A stretch of 64,000 nt of DNA from Sporolactobacillus pectinivorans (GCF_002802965.1 NZ_NXGA01000001.1:2516548-2580547), one strand, 5' to 3'; counted from the stretch's first letter, positions 18,198 through 26,574 are shown. Notes: generated from the sequence alone by a model not told the origin. Program-made: numbers and translations.

Positions 18198-18455
18198 GTT
18201 CGATTTCTTAGATTTACTGCCCGATCATTAACCGTCCTTAATTTAGAATACTGTTTGGTACCATCAATCTCTCATTCTTAAGCAAAAAGCTCATCGCAAA
18301 AAATTGAATTGATCATTATAATAAAAACTTCGGCTAGCCCATTTTGCCTTCAAAATAGTTTTTCTTAATTTTATATCTGAATATTCAGATATAATGGTGT
18401 AAAAATATTTATGGAGATAAGGGCAAAAATTAATAGATACTTTTTATTACTTTTT
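18198..18455. other. AT-rich regulatory stretch upstream of GH31 gene
   Basis: No gene seen. It contains the perfect 24-bp palindrome at 18371-18394 listed separately. Confidence 0.5.
18371..18394. promoter_or_regulatory. Perfect 24-bp palindrome
   Basis: Two 12-nt arms beginning TTATATCTGA meet without a spacer. The symmetry and AT-rich setting suggest a dimeric repressor or activator site. It lies about 325 bp before the GH31 start and downstream of the small hydrophobic frame. Confidence 0.6.
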
Positions 18456-18713
18456 TTACATATTTTTACACATAAAAAGAAAAAAATATAATTGAGAGTT
18501 GTATAATACTGCTAATAAGAGCTTTCTTATACTTCTCTCAATTCTGACCAGCGGATCCATGTCCCTTATGTAAATCAAAACATCTTCTGCAGGATCCAAC
18601 CGACAGGCTGCAATCACAGCCAAAATAATATATGCTATTCTAATGGGGAGCATTAGCATTAGCGTTAGTAACAACAGCATTAAAAACCCAATCGGCCGAT
18701 AAGAAGAACCCAA
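18456..18713 (-). CDS. Possible small membrane protein (frame without own ribosome site)
   Basis: Not recognised. An open frame of about 85 codons beginning near TTG 18713: a strongly hydrophobic segment (LMLLLLTLMLMLPIRIAYIILAVIA) followed by a charged stretch (RLDPAEDVLIYIRDMDPL) and a second hydrophobic end. It has no ribosome binding site of its own. It overlaps the 17-codon peptide frame in the neighbouring frame, and a -1 shift at the TTTTT run there would fuse the two into a 92-residue protein. It may be a frameshifted gene or chance. Confidence 0.3.
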   Translation of the reverse strand: MGSSYRPIGFLMLLLLTLMLMLPIRIAYIILAVIAACRLDPAEDVLIYIRDMDPLVRIERSIRKLLLAVLYNSQLYFFLFMCKNM

Positions 18714-18735
18714 ACATAGCTGGGATTGAACATTG
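18682..18735 (-). CDS. Candidate 17-residue hydrophobic peptide beside the Rgg gene
   Basis: ATG at 18735 follows AAAGGAGGTG with about 7 nt spacing, the best ribosome site in the area. It encodes MFNPSYVWVLLIGRLGF then TAA. It is divergent from the Rgg-type regulator gene about 90 bp away. Rgg regulators of streptococci respond to short hydrophobic peptides encoded next to them, so this is a plausible signal precursor; it is shorter than typical and lacks an obvious maturation site. It could instead be a leader peptide. Confidence 0.4.
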
Positions 18736-18770
18736 GTTTCACCTCCTTTGATATATCTATATTAGCATGA

Positions 18771-18799
18771 TTCGACATGGTAATTTTATAATGTATAAT
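18771..18799 (+). promoter_or_regulatory. Promoter of the Rgg gene
   Basis: TTCGAC and TATAAT separated by 17 bp, about 30 bp before the start codon. Confidence 0.55.
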
Positions 18800-18827
18800 A
18801 TATTCACATAGAAAGGAGAATGATCAC

Positions 18828-19700
18828 GTGGCATACCAATTAGGTGAAGTTGTAAAGAAAATCAGGCAATCCAAAAGATACACACAAAAATATGTTTCTG
18901 GTAATCAGATGTCGCGCACAACCTTTTCAAAAATTGAGGCTGGCGAAATGCAACCAACTGTAGGCAAGTTCATGCATATTCTTGAGAGACTAGATATTAC
19001 CTATGAAGAATTTAAGTATATAGAAAATATGTATACGCTGAATGGAAAAGACGAGATTATGTTCGATTTTTTTCAGATTTCCACTAATGTCGAAGTCAAG
19101 GATATGGAGATGCTTATCGATAAATGTTCTGACTTTCTGGATAATTATTCAGACAGCATTGTTGATGATATTCGTTCTGTCTGCAAAGCCCTCGTACTTG
19201 TACATTTACAAAATAGCTTTGAAGAAGCATACCCTTTCGCTGAAAAGGTATGGAAACGCCTTTCCCAGCTTGATAATTGGTACTCAACAGAGTTAAAGTT
19301 GATTAATAACATTTTCTTCTTTTTCCCGCTTGAGACAGGTATATCAATAGTAGAGAGAGCACTTAGAGAGATTGACCGATTTTCATACTTTAATCAGAAT
19401 AAAGAACTTAAAGCTGCTTATCTAATCAATATGACACTTCTGCTTATTAATAATGAGCAGTTTGCCGAGGCTAATAACTGTGCTGAAAAAGCCATTCAGG
19501 AATGCATTGTGACAAAAAGATACGAGGTCATCTCATTGGCTTTTGCAAGAAAGGGTATTGCGTTAATCAATCTTGGCAAAGAGGAACAAGGAATTTCGGC
19601 CATTAGGAAGGCTATTCAAATCAGTTCCGCCCTTGGTCAAACAGGGCTAATTGAATCATTTAAAGGGGAAATTCGAGAAAAAACAAAGATCAGCATTTAA
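18828..19700 (+). CDS. Rgg/MutR family transcriptional regulator
   Basis: 290 residues. The N-terminal Xre-type helix-turn-helix spans residues 6-62 (IRQSKRYTQKYVSG, SRTTFSKIEAGEMQP), followed by an all-helical C-terminal region of TPR-like repeats that binds peptides in the Rgg and RRNPP families (LTEEQ-like repeats near 195-275, including AAYLINMTLLLINNEQFAEANNC). AAAGGAG precedes a GTG start. Divergent from the candidate peptide gene, which it may sense and regulate. A strong terminator follows. The cognate target genes are not evident; the downstream aldo/keto reductase is on the other strand. Confidence 0.85.
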   Translation: MAYQLGEVVKKIRQSKRYTQKYVSGNQMSRTTFSKIEAGEMQPTVGKFMHILERLDITYEEFKYIENMYTLNGKDEIMFDFFQISTNVEVKDMEMLIDKCSDFLDNYSDSIVDDIRSVCKALVLVHLQNSFEEAYPFAEKVWKRLSQLDNWYSTELKLINNIFFFFPLETGISIVERALREIDRFSYFNQNKELKAAYLINMTLLLINNEQFAEANNCAEKAIQECIVTKRYEVISLAFARKGIALINLGKEEQGISAIRKAIQISSALGQTGLIESFKGEIREKTKISI

Positions 19701-19724
19701 AAAAATGCCATCATGATTCAATAA

Positions 19725-19766
19725 AATTAAACTACCGCCTGTTGCAGCAGGCGGTAGTTTAATTTC
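19725..19766. terminator. Terminator after the Rgg gene
   Basis: An 18-bp stem, arms 19725-19742 and 19749-19766, centred on ACTACCGCCTG with CAGGCGGTAGT, ending in T-rich sequence. Confidence 0.85.
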
Positions 19767-20007
19767 TGTCTCTCACGCGAGAAAATGCATTATGTTAATC
19801 ATCCTCGAAAAAGGGAACAGAGTCTTTCTTCTTTCAGAAAAACAGCTGCAATAAATACAACATTAATTCAAAATCAAAAGATCGAACTAATTCGAAAGAA
19901 GTTAAAATAACAGACGCAAGCACCTAATTTTTTATTTTTAATTGACTTAGAAAGCGGTAAAAATGGTACATATGCCTCATTAACAGCAAGAGTAAAATCG
20001 TTCTTTT
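19767..20007. other. Intergenic stretch
   Basis: No gene or clear signal seen between the Rgg terminator and the 3' end of the aldo/keto reductase gene. Confidence 0.5.
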
Positions 20008-20967
20008 TCAAATATTGTTAACTTCCTGAATCAGCTCGGTGTCCCATTTCCAGTCGCTGATTGCCGCGGCATCAGTCACATGCTGCACCTTGCTGGCACC
20101 AAGAATGGCTGTTGTCACCGCCGGTTGATTCAGGATCCAGGAAAGTGCAAACTGTGGCATTTTCTTTTCATAACGTTTGGCGATTTCTTGATATTTCGCC
20201 ACTCTTTTAAAATTATCGTCATTTATATATTGAAAAATCAGCTTTTCTCCGTTCGCTGCCCTGCTTCCCGCCGGATAATCTGCTCCGGATGCATATTTGC
20301 CGGTAAGCATCCCTCTGGCAAGCGGACTGTAGACGAGCAGCCCGACATTTTCAGACAGGCAATACGGAATCAGTTCCTGCTCGGCTTCCCTTGACAGAAG
20401 ATTATATTGGGACTGTGAAGAAACAAATGAAACCAGTCGATCCAGTTTGCTGATTTTTCTTGATTTTTCAATCTGCCAGGCGGCAAAATTAGAACAGCCA
20501 ATATATCTGACCTTTCCCTGTTCTACAAGGGTCGTGAGTGCTTCAAGCGTTTCTTCAAGAGGCGTGTTCTCATCAAACCGGTGTACTTGATATAAATCGA
20601 TATAATCGGTTTTCAGCCTGCTTAATGAGTCTTCAGCCTGCTTAAGAATGTGTTTTTTTGACAAACCTTGCTCGTTGACACCTCTTCCCATCGGAAGCCC
20701 CACTTTTGTAGCCAGAACAATCTTGTCCCTTCTGCCTTGCAACGCTCTCCCGATAATCTCTTCCGAAGCGCCTGTGCCGTATCTGAATGCTTCGTCCTGG
20801 CCTTTGCCATAAAAGTTGGCTGTGTCAATAACGTTAATTCCGGAGTCAAGCGCGGCGTCAATGATCCGATCTGATTCTTTTTCATCGATCCAGCGCCCGA
20901 AAGCCATAGTGCCCAGAGATAAATTAGAAACTTTCAATCCTGTGTTGCCCAAGAAATTATAGATCAT
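20008..20967 (-). CDS. Aldo/keto reductase
   Basis: NADPH-dependent TIM-barrel oxidoreductase, 319 residues. The catalytic tetrad is visible: Asp and Tyr in VIDTANFYGKG, Lys in VLATKVG, and His in LYQVHRFD. The C-terminal AILGASKVQHV binds the cofactor phosphate. It resembles the YghZ/YajO-type proteins. GGAGG precedes the ATG. It is separated by a terminator from the upstream cell-wall hydrolase gene, so it is probably monocistronic. Substrate unknown. Confidence 0.9.
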   Translation of the reverse strand: MIYNFLGNTGLKVSNLSLGTMAFGRWIDEKESDRIIDAALDSGINVIDTANFYGKGQDEAFRYGTGASEEIIGRALQGRRDKIVLATKVGLPMGRGVNEQGLSKKHILKQAEDSLSRLKTDYIDLYQVHRFDENTPLEETLEALTTLVEQGKVRYIGCSNFAAWQIEKSRKISKLDRLVSFVSSQSQYNLLSREAEQELIPYCLSENVGLLVYSPLARGMLTGKYASGADYPAGSRAANGEKLIFQYINDDNFKRVAKYQEIAKRYEKKMPQFALSWILNQPAVTTAILGASKVQHVTDAAAISDWKWDTELIQEVNNI

Positions 20968-21049
20968 AAAGTATCCCTCCTAAGAAAAATCCTACATCCT
21001 GACTCTTTCATTATCAGCATTTTAAAAAATGCTGTCCAGAAATGGAGCC

Positions 21050-21087
21050 TAAAAAAACTCTCGGCTGATGATGCAGAGAGTTTTTTT
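21050..21087 (-). terminator. Terminator after the NlpC/P60 gene
   Basis: AAAAAAACTCTC pairs with GAGAGTTTTTTT just past the stop codon. Confidence 0.75.
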
Positions 21088-21119
21088 ACAAATTTTTCAA
21101 TTATCTCAAACATAAAGCT

Positions 21120-22097
21120 TTACTGTTGTGGAATAGTGAGCATATCGTTCGGGTAAATCATCGTGGAAGACAGATGGTTTGCTTTTATTAACTGGCTGAC
21201 AGAGATGCCATTTGCGCGGGCAATAGCCCAAAGTGTGTCACCTTTTTTAATCGAATAACTCTGTGTCTGCTGCAGATTCAACTTTTGCCCTGGGAAAATC
21301 ATACTGGTCGAGAGCTGATTCAGTTTTTCAATCTGCGAAACAGTAATGCCGTTGTCCCTTGATATCGCCCACAGTGTATCGCCTGTCTGAACGATGTAAG
21401 TTCCGCGTTTTGCCTTAGCAGACGGTGCTGAAGGGGCGTTTGTCTCAGCGGATACAGATGCTGTCTTCGCTGGCTGTACCGATGGTTTTGCAGCAGATTG
21501 CGATGTTTGATTGGTTGTCGTTGGTGCGGTCGTTGGTTGAGAAGTTGTGCTCTCTGAGCTTTGAGCCTGATTTGACTGAGCCGCAGGAGCACTGGCCTTC
21601 ATCGACACCGGACTTGCAACCACTTGATTTGCCTGCGGAACCGAGTCACTGGTCAAGCGCCGCGCCGTCACATACCTCGGTGACCAATAACTTGATTCCC
21701 CTCCTCCTCCAAATATCTGCGTCTCTATAACTCCAGTGTTCTCGTTTTCCGAACTGATCATTCGATTGTTGCCGACATAAATACCGACATGGGTAATCCC
21801 GGTTCCATAGGTGTGAAAAAAGACCAGATCCCCCGGCTGAAGATCCTGTCTGCTGACATAAGTCCCATAACCAGCCTGTGCTGCCGCACTATGCGGCAGC
21901 GCGATACCTAATTGTGCAAATACTTTCATTGTAAAACCTGAGCAATCATTGGCTCCCCAAGTATACGCTTCGCCAATACCCTGCTTTGCAATGTCTGCAG
22001 GGTTCGGCAGCGAATCCGCCTTTGCCTGATGCAGACTCCCTGTTCCTGCAATAACCAGCCCGCCAGCCAGCGCCATGGACAAAATACTTTTTTTCAT
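21120..22097 (-). CDS. Secreted NlpC/P60 peptidoglycan hydrolase with two LysM domains
   Basis: About 325 residues, exported through a signal peptide ending near AKA-DSL. The NlpC/P60 domain comes first (about residues 32-145): catalytic Cys52 in NDCSGFT, the LQPGDLVFF strand, and His103 in GITHVGIYVG. A Ser/Thr/Gln/Pro/Ala-rich linker of about 80 residues follows, then two LysM repeats (TYIVQTGDTLWAISRDNG and SYSIKKGDTLWAIARANG) that bind the glycan. It should cleave stem peptides (gamma-D-Glu to diamino acid bonds) during wall turnover. GGGGAGGA selects ATG 22097. Having the catalytic domain before the LysM domains reverses the LytF/CwlS order. Confidence 0.92.
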   Translation of the reverse strand: MKKSILSMALAGGLVIAGTGSLHQAKADSLPNPADIAKQGIGEAYTWGANDCSGFTMKVFAQLGIALPHSAAAQAGYGTYVSRQDLQPGDLVFFHTYGTGITHVGIYVGNNRMISSENENTGVIETQIFGGGGESSYWSPRYVTARRLTSDSVPQANQVVASPVSMKASAPAAQSNQAQSSESTTSQPTTAPTTTNQTSQSAAKPSVQPAKTASVSAETNAPSAPSAKAKRGTYIVQTGDTLWAISRDNGITVSQIEKLNQLSTSMIFPGQKLNLQQTQSYSIKKGDTLWAIARANGISVSQLIKANHLSSTMIYPNDMLTIPQQ

Positions 22098-22536
22098 TTT
22101 TAAAGTCCTCCCCATTCGCACTCAGTAACTCTCTGAAACGCAAACCCTGATTCTTATGTAAAATGTATCTGGTAACGCTTCAACACCTCTTATGTTAGAC
22201 CTGAATCTTATCAAAGCGATTACGCGAAAATGACAGAGATGCTACGTCTTCATTACAGCTCGATAATAATTCATCAAAAGAAAGTAAGCTAATTGAGTTT
22301 TTCCCTTAATTAACAGGTAATGACATTTTCCGTGTGCTTTCTCGCTCTTAGATTTCACGCTAATCCTGCATCGCCTGCGAAAATTAAAAAACCATGGAAA
22401 TATGTCAGTGTCCGAGAACCATTGAATTTTAAAGCAGGAGAAAAAACGAACCCGGCAAAATCAAAAAAGTTTACCGGGTTCGTTTTCATTTCATCCTCTT
22501 ATAGCACCGTTTACACGGAATGCACGAAAGAATCTT
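22098..22536. other. Intergenic stretch
   Basis: No gene supported; a 74-codon open frame on the plus strand lacks a ribosome site and overlaps the terminator. Contains the hydrolase promoter region. Confidence 0.5.
22443..22486 (-). terminator. Terminator after the acetyltransferase gene
   Basis: AAAACGAACCCGG pairs with CCGGGTTCGTTTT, a 13-bp perfect stem. Confidence 0.8.
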
Positions 22537-23133
22537 TTATTTAAAAAGCGTTTTTTGAAAGCCTTCCAGATGTAATTCACCCCATTCCTCTCTTAAGATC
22601 CCATACCCGATTGAATCAAAATATTCACCATTTACAATTCTTGCTTTTCTAAAACACGCTTCCTTTACATAGCCCAATTTCTCAGCTAACCGCATCATGC
22701 CAAAGTTGCCCGACCATGTTCTTAAATCTACTCTAACAATCTCAGGCATTGCTTTAAAAAGATAGTCAGTCCACAGGCCAAATGCCTCAAAACCTCTGCC
22801 ATTCCCCCAATATTCCGGGTTGAAAATGGCGATGCCGGCCGATAACCAGTTCGTCTCCTCACTCTCCCAATACCAGCTTACGCGACCAAGAAGTTTATCT
22901 GTTTCTCTGTCAGCAATGGCTAAATCTTTTCTTGGTGCTTCTAATTGATGCGTCTTTATTTTCAGGCAAAGTTTTTTAACGAGCTGAACAACTTCATCCT
23001 TGGACATTCTAGGGTAATATGGGCCATCAAATTTTTGCCAGAATTGACCGGGCTGTCTCCAATAAATATAATCGTCGGCATCCTCCAGTTTCCAATCGCG
23101 AATGATAACCTTTTTCCCCTCAAGTTTTAACAT
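22537..23133 (-). CDS. GNAT acetyltransferase, RimJ/RimL-like
   Basis: 198 residues. It has the RimJ/RimL-type layout: a first strand (KKVIIRDWKLEDADDYIYW), INPEYWGNGRGFEAFGLW as the acetyl-CoA loop, and a C-terminal RLAEKLGYVKEACFRKARIVNGEYFDSIGYGIL. Likely modifies an amine on a small molecule or protein N-terminus; substrate unknown. Single gene with its own terminator. Confidence 0.85.
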   Translation of the reverse strand: MLKLEGKKVIIRDWKLEDADDYIYWRQPGQFWQKFDGPYYPRMSKDEVVQLVKKLCLKIKTHQLEAPRKDLAIADRETDKLLGRVSWYWESEETNWLSAGIAIFNPEYWGNGRGFEAFGLWTDYLFKAMPEIVRVDLRTWSGNFGMMRLAEKLGYVKEACFRKARIVNGEYFDSIGYGILREEWGELHLEGFQKTLFK

Positions 23134-23648
23134 AAATCTACCGCCTTCACTATGTACATTTAAATGCTTTCAAATTACCACGTCATTCCCGGAAAACTCT
23201 TTGCTTGATCACTCACGAATTGAAACCGGTTTTCTTATGAATCATGTTGTTTTTATATAATTTCACTCCATTCAGCCTGATTCTACTTTACCATTTTCTC
23301 CCTAAAAGCTGAATATTTTTTATATGGTTTTGTGCACAGATTATCAATAATCTTTTTTTCTTTGGCTGATGGACCGTCCGGTTGATCTAATAAAAATACA
23401 CGCATTCTGTTTCTACCTGACATTTCAATGCTGGTGACTTGGCGATGTTGTGCCCCTATAACTGAACGCTTTGCAATATTTCAGGGAGCAAACGCAGAAG
23501 GTGTATAGTCTCAAAGTACTTGAGCCTTTTAAAGCCATTGAACATTGTGTTATTCATTCCAGGACAAGCAGAAATTCTGACCAAATGCTCTCCAAACCGC
23601 TTGAATGCCATTTTCTAAATTTTCTCGAACCGCAGATCGTCCTCCCTA
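23134..23648. other. Intergenic stretch with a possible decayed gene end
   Basis: No complete gene. On the minus strand between about 23485 and 23297 a 62-codon frame with coding-like composition runs to a stop (including MSGRNRMRVFLLDQPDG) but has no convincing start or ribosome site. It could be the 3' remnant of a lost gene. Confidence 0.3.
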
Positions 23649-24584
23649 TCATTCCAAAAACTTTTTATAAATCATAGAAGCATCGAGAACATTGAATTGC
23701 AAGGTCTGATGATTGCCTCGCGCGCCCATCGTTACTAAAATGTATTCCCGATGGTCTTTTCTGGCAAGAGTAGCCAGGCATAGACCGGCTTCTTCCGTAT
23801 ATCCGGTTTTCCCGCCCGTAACGCTGATCCCGTCAAATTCGGGGTGAGTCATTTCTTGAAATAAAGTGCTGTACAGAGTCATACCATCAGGATGCAAATT
23901 GGTCGGTGGGATGATGTGCCGATGAGCTGTAAACAACTCGCGAAATGTATGATTTTTCAAGGCATATTTTAATAAAATAGCGATATCCCTTGCGGTCGTG
24001 TAATGATCGGCATCCTGCAACCCACTGTCATTAGCAAAATGGGTATTTCTCATGCCCAGCCCTGCTGCTTTTTGGTTCATCAGTTTTACAAAGGCTGCCT
24101 CCGATCCAGACACTGCTATCGCTAATCCTTGTGCAGCGTCCGCACCCGATGGGAGCATGGCCCCATAAAGTAAATCGGCAATCTTTAAGCGTTCATTTGG
24201 AAAAAATCCTGCTGTTGAAGCATCCATCTCCCGCAAATCTCGAAATACTCGATTTGATAAAGTCACACTAGCCTGAAGATCAGGAAGATGTTCAATGGCT
24301 ACAATGACCGTCATGATTTTTGTTAAAGAAGCCGGATAAGCTTTTTCATCACCCGCTTTTTGATAGAGCACTCTGCCATTTGACAGATCCATCAGGACAG
24401 CGTTTGAACTGTATATGCCTGGCGACTGACTGGTGGAGGTACTTATGCCATTCGTTTGGTTTACCCCTTCTTTTTGAAATGTTGTGGATTTTCCAGCTTG
24501 AAATAGCTCCCATACGCAAAACGCAAAAACGACAGAAAGACAAAGTAACCCCATGAGCAATCTGCCCGATCTTTTCTTCGCCAT
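23649..24584 (-). CDS. S11-family D-alanyl-D-alanine carboxypeptidase
   Basis: Membrane-anchored penicillin-binding enzyme that trims the terminal D-Ala of peptidoglycan stem peptides. 311 residues: N-terminal anchor or signal (residues 8-28), SxxK motif SLTK at 86-89, and KTG at 259-261. The middle motif reads SGA (146-148) rather than the usual SxN; I recall an Ala here in VanY-D-like proteins but cannot check. AAAGGAG lies before the ATG. It directly follows VanS-like and VanR-like genes, and its promoter region carries the same phased repeats as theirs, so it is probably their target. No vanHAX ligase genes are present. Confidence 0.9.
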   Translation of the reverse strand: MAKKRSGRLLMGLLCLSVVFAFCVWELFQAGKSTTFQKEGVNQTNGISTSTSQSPGIYSSNAVLMDLSNGRVLYQKAGDEKAYPASLTKIMTVIVAIEHLPDLQASVTLSNRVFRDLREMDASTAGFFPNERLKIADLLYGAMLPSGADAAQGLAIAVSGSEAAFVKLMNQKAAGLGMRNTHFANDSGLQDADHYTTARDIAILLKYALKNHTFRELFTAHRHIIPPTNLHPDGMTLYSTLFQEMTHPEFDGISVTGGKTGYTEEAGLCLATLARKDHREYILVTMGARGNHQTLQFNVLDASMIYKKFLE

Positions 24585-24638
24585 AAAAAAACAGCTCCTT
24601 TCATAGTTTCATTGAACCATTTGTTGAGGAGTTGTTTA

Positions 24639-24665
24639 TTAAGATCATCTTATTAAAACCTTAAG
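24639..24665. promoter_or_regulatory. 11-bp-phased TTA repeats before the carboxypeptidase gene
   Basis: TTAAG, TTATT and TTAAG start at 24639, 24650 and 24661, exact 11-bp steps, upstream of the carboxypeptidase start. Direct repeats at one helical turn are typical of OmpR/PhoB-type regulator sites. Confidence 0.6.
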
Positions 24666-24666
24666 A

Positions 24667-25785
24667 TTATTGGGGAAAAGACACAACAAACTCAGTAAAA
24701 TGCTCATTGCTTGAAGCTGCAATCGTTCCCTGATGTTGTTCTACAATCTTTTTAGCAATGGCAAGCCCCAGTCCTGTACCTCCTGTATGGCTGGACCGTG
24801 CGGCATCAAGGCGATAAAATTTTTCAAAAATATGGTCGAGCTGCTGCCCTGATATCTTATCTCCTCTGTTTTTAAACGAAATATCTGTCCGCCCATCCCT
24901 TTTTTCAGCAGAAATCTCAATGGTACTATCCTCGTACCCATACGTTACCGCATTCTTAAGTAAATTATTGAAAACCCTAGCTAATTTGTTAGCGTCTCCT
25001 GTGATGACTAAATCATCTGACTGAACAACGGCTTTCATATTTTTGGGTTCAAAAATGGGATAAAACTCATCTGCCAATTGGTTAAGCATCAGAGAAATAT
25101 TGATTTTATTCTGTTCCAACTCAATATTTTGAAGATTAAACCGTGTTATTTCAAAAAATTCATTAATCAAATCTTCCAATCGCAGCGCCTTATTAAGCGC
25201 TATGGCTGTGTATTTTTTCCTCTGTGCATCCGGCAGATCATCAGCCTCCTGAAGCAGGCTGAGATACCCGATCACGGATGTAAGTGGTGTTTTAAGATCA
25301 TGAGCTAAATAAACGACCAAATCATTTTTCCTCTGTTCGCTTTCGGCAGCACTTTTTTTCCTTTCTATCAATATAGACTTCACCTTGTTCAGCTTGACCT
25401 GCATGGAAGAAAGCTCAGGTTTTAAAATAATCGGCTGCTCCGAATCAATCAGTAATTGATCCACACCTTTGCTGACTTGATCAAAATAGTGGACGACCTT
25501 CGTTAAAACTGCGGAGAGCGAGAACAGGAGCAGGATAAAATAGGCAACGATAAGTATTTCCACTTTATGAAAGACAAAAATCTGCTGGTAATAATAAATG
25601 GCGCTATATTCATTCATTGAGAAAAAGGTTTGAAAAAATGCTAAAACTGCATCCGCAAATGGTTTTTGAAAAATACCATCCACAAGAACCGTGCAAAGAA
25701 AAATTCCTGCCATTCCAGTCAACAAAATAGTAGCTAAAATTTGGACTAATATCCTTATTTTTAATTGTCTATAGTCACTTTTCAA
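24667..25785 (-). CDS. VanS-like sensor histidine kinase
   Basis: 372 residues. Two membrane helices (about 12-35 and 77-98) bracket a short extracellular loop, then a HAMP-like linker, the phosphoacceptor His162 in YLAHDLKTPLTSVIGYLSLL, the N box in FNNLLKNAVTYG, and G2 GGTGLGLAIAKKIVEQHQG. The G1 box reads NRGDKI, as in VanS-like kinases. The TTG start overlaps the response regulator gene by 11 bp, so the pair is translationally coupled. The small sensor loop fits the VanS group, which senses cell-wall stress or glycopeptides; the actual signal is unknown. Confidence 0.92.
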   Translation of the reverse strand: MKSDYRQLKIRILVQILATILLTGMAGIFLCTVLVDGIFQKPFADAVLAFFQTFFSMNEYSAIYYYQQIFVFHKVEILIVAYFILLLFSLSAVLTKVVHYFDQVSKGVDQLLIDSEQPIILKPELSSMQVKLNKVKSILIERKKSAAESEQRKNDLVVYLAHDLKTPLTSVIGYLSLLQEADDLPDAQRKKYTAIALNKALRLEDLINEFFEITRFNLQNIELEQNKINISLMLNQLADEFYPIFEPKNMKAVVQSDDLVITGDANKLARVFNNLLKNAVTYGYEDSTIEISAEKRDGRTDISFKNRGDKISGQQLDHIFEKFYRLDAARSSHTGGTGLGLAIAKKIVEQHQGTIAASSNEHFTEFVVSFPQ

Positions 25786-26470
25786 TTTTATAGCCCACCC
25801 CCCACACCGTTTGAATCAATCTTGGATTTCCAGCCGGTTCATTCATTTTTTCCCGCAAGTGCCGTATATGAACCATGACGGTATTGTTGCCATTTCCAAA
25901 ATATTTTTCGCCCCACACTTCGTGGAAAATGCGTTCAGAACTGATCACCTGTCCTTTGTTTTCACACAATATCAGCAAAATAGAAAATTCAGTTGGGGTC
26001 AGGTGTAGTGGTTTTTCATTGAACAAACATTCATGCGTCCTCCTATTGAGGACAAGCCCGGAAAAATCAATAACATCCTGTCCCAGCTGAACATTATCAT
26101 TGTATTTTATAAACCGGCGCAGCTGCGCTTTTACTCTTGCCAGCATCTCTAATGGACTGAACGGTTTGGTTATATAATCGTCGGCACCTAAGGTCAGACC
26201 GGTTATTTTATCCATTTCCTCAACCTTTGCAGTCAGCATGATCACCGGGAAGTTATATTTTTCGCGGATTTTTTGACAAACAGCCAACCCGTTGATTTCA
26301 GGGAGCATGATATCGAGAATAGCTAAATCAAGTCGGACTTTTTCAATACAATCCAGGGCTTCCTCTGCCCGATAAAATTTATAAACCTTATAATTTTCAT
26401 TTTTTAAATACAATTCTACCAAGTCGGCAATTTCTCGCTCATCATCCACAACCAAAATATTTACATCCAT
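25775..26470 (-). CDS. VanR-like OmpR-family response regulator
   Basis: 231 residues: receiver domain 1-120 with phospho-Asp53 in LAILDIMLP and Lys in ITKPFSP, then a winged helix (VISSERIFHEVWGEKYFGNGNNTVMVHIRHLREKM). The receiver is strikingly like VanR of vanA-type elements as I remember it (EIADLVELYLKNENY). First gene of a VanR-VanS-carboxypeptidase set. The phased TTAAG repeats at 26548-26574 lie about 80 bp upstream, suggesting autoactivation. Confidence 0.93.
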   Translation of the reverse strand: MDVNILVVDDEREIADLVELYLKNENYKVYKFYRAEEALDCIEKVRLDLAILDIMLPEINGLAVCQKIREKYNFPVIMLTAKVEEMDKITGLTLGADDYITKPFSPLEMLARVKAQLRRFIKYNDNVQLGQDVIDFSGLVLNRRTHECLFNEKPLHLTPTEFSILLILCENKGQVISSERIFHEVWGEKYFGNGNNTVMVHIRHLREKMNEPAGNPRLIQTVWGVGYKIEK

Positions 26471-26547
26471 CTCAACATACCCGCCTTCGAAACATATGCT
26501 CTTGCTATTATTTTACCAAGTAAAGCGCCGTCCTTAAAAATAATCTC

Positions 26548-26574
26548 TTAAGAATTACTTAAGATTATCTTAAA
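26548..26574. promoter_or_regulatory. 11-bp-phased TTAAG repeats before the VanR-like gene
   Basis: TTAAG, TTAAG and TTAAA start at 26548, 26559 and 26570, exact 11-bp steps, resembling the site before the carboxypeptidase gene. Confidence 0.65.

Noticed and set aside
22320..22544. 74-codon plus-strand gene
   Set aside because: No ribosome site, overlaps the terminator of the acetyltransferase gene, low-complexity translation.
23649..26470. Vancomycin resistance cluster
   Set aside because: Only VanR-like, VanS-like and a carboxypeptidase are present; there are no vanH, vanA/B ligase or vanX genes, so resistance cannot be inferred.
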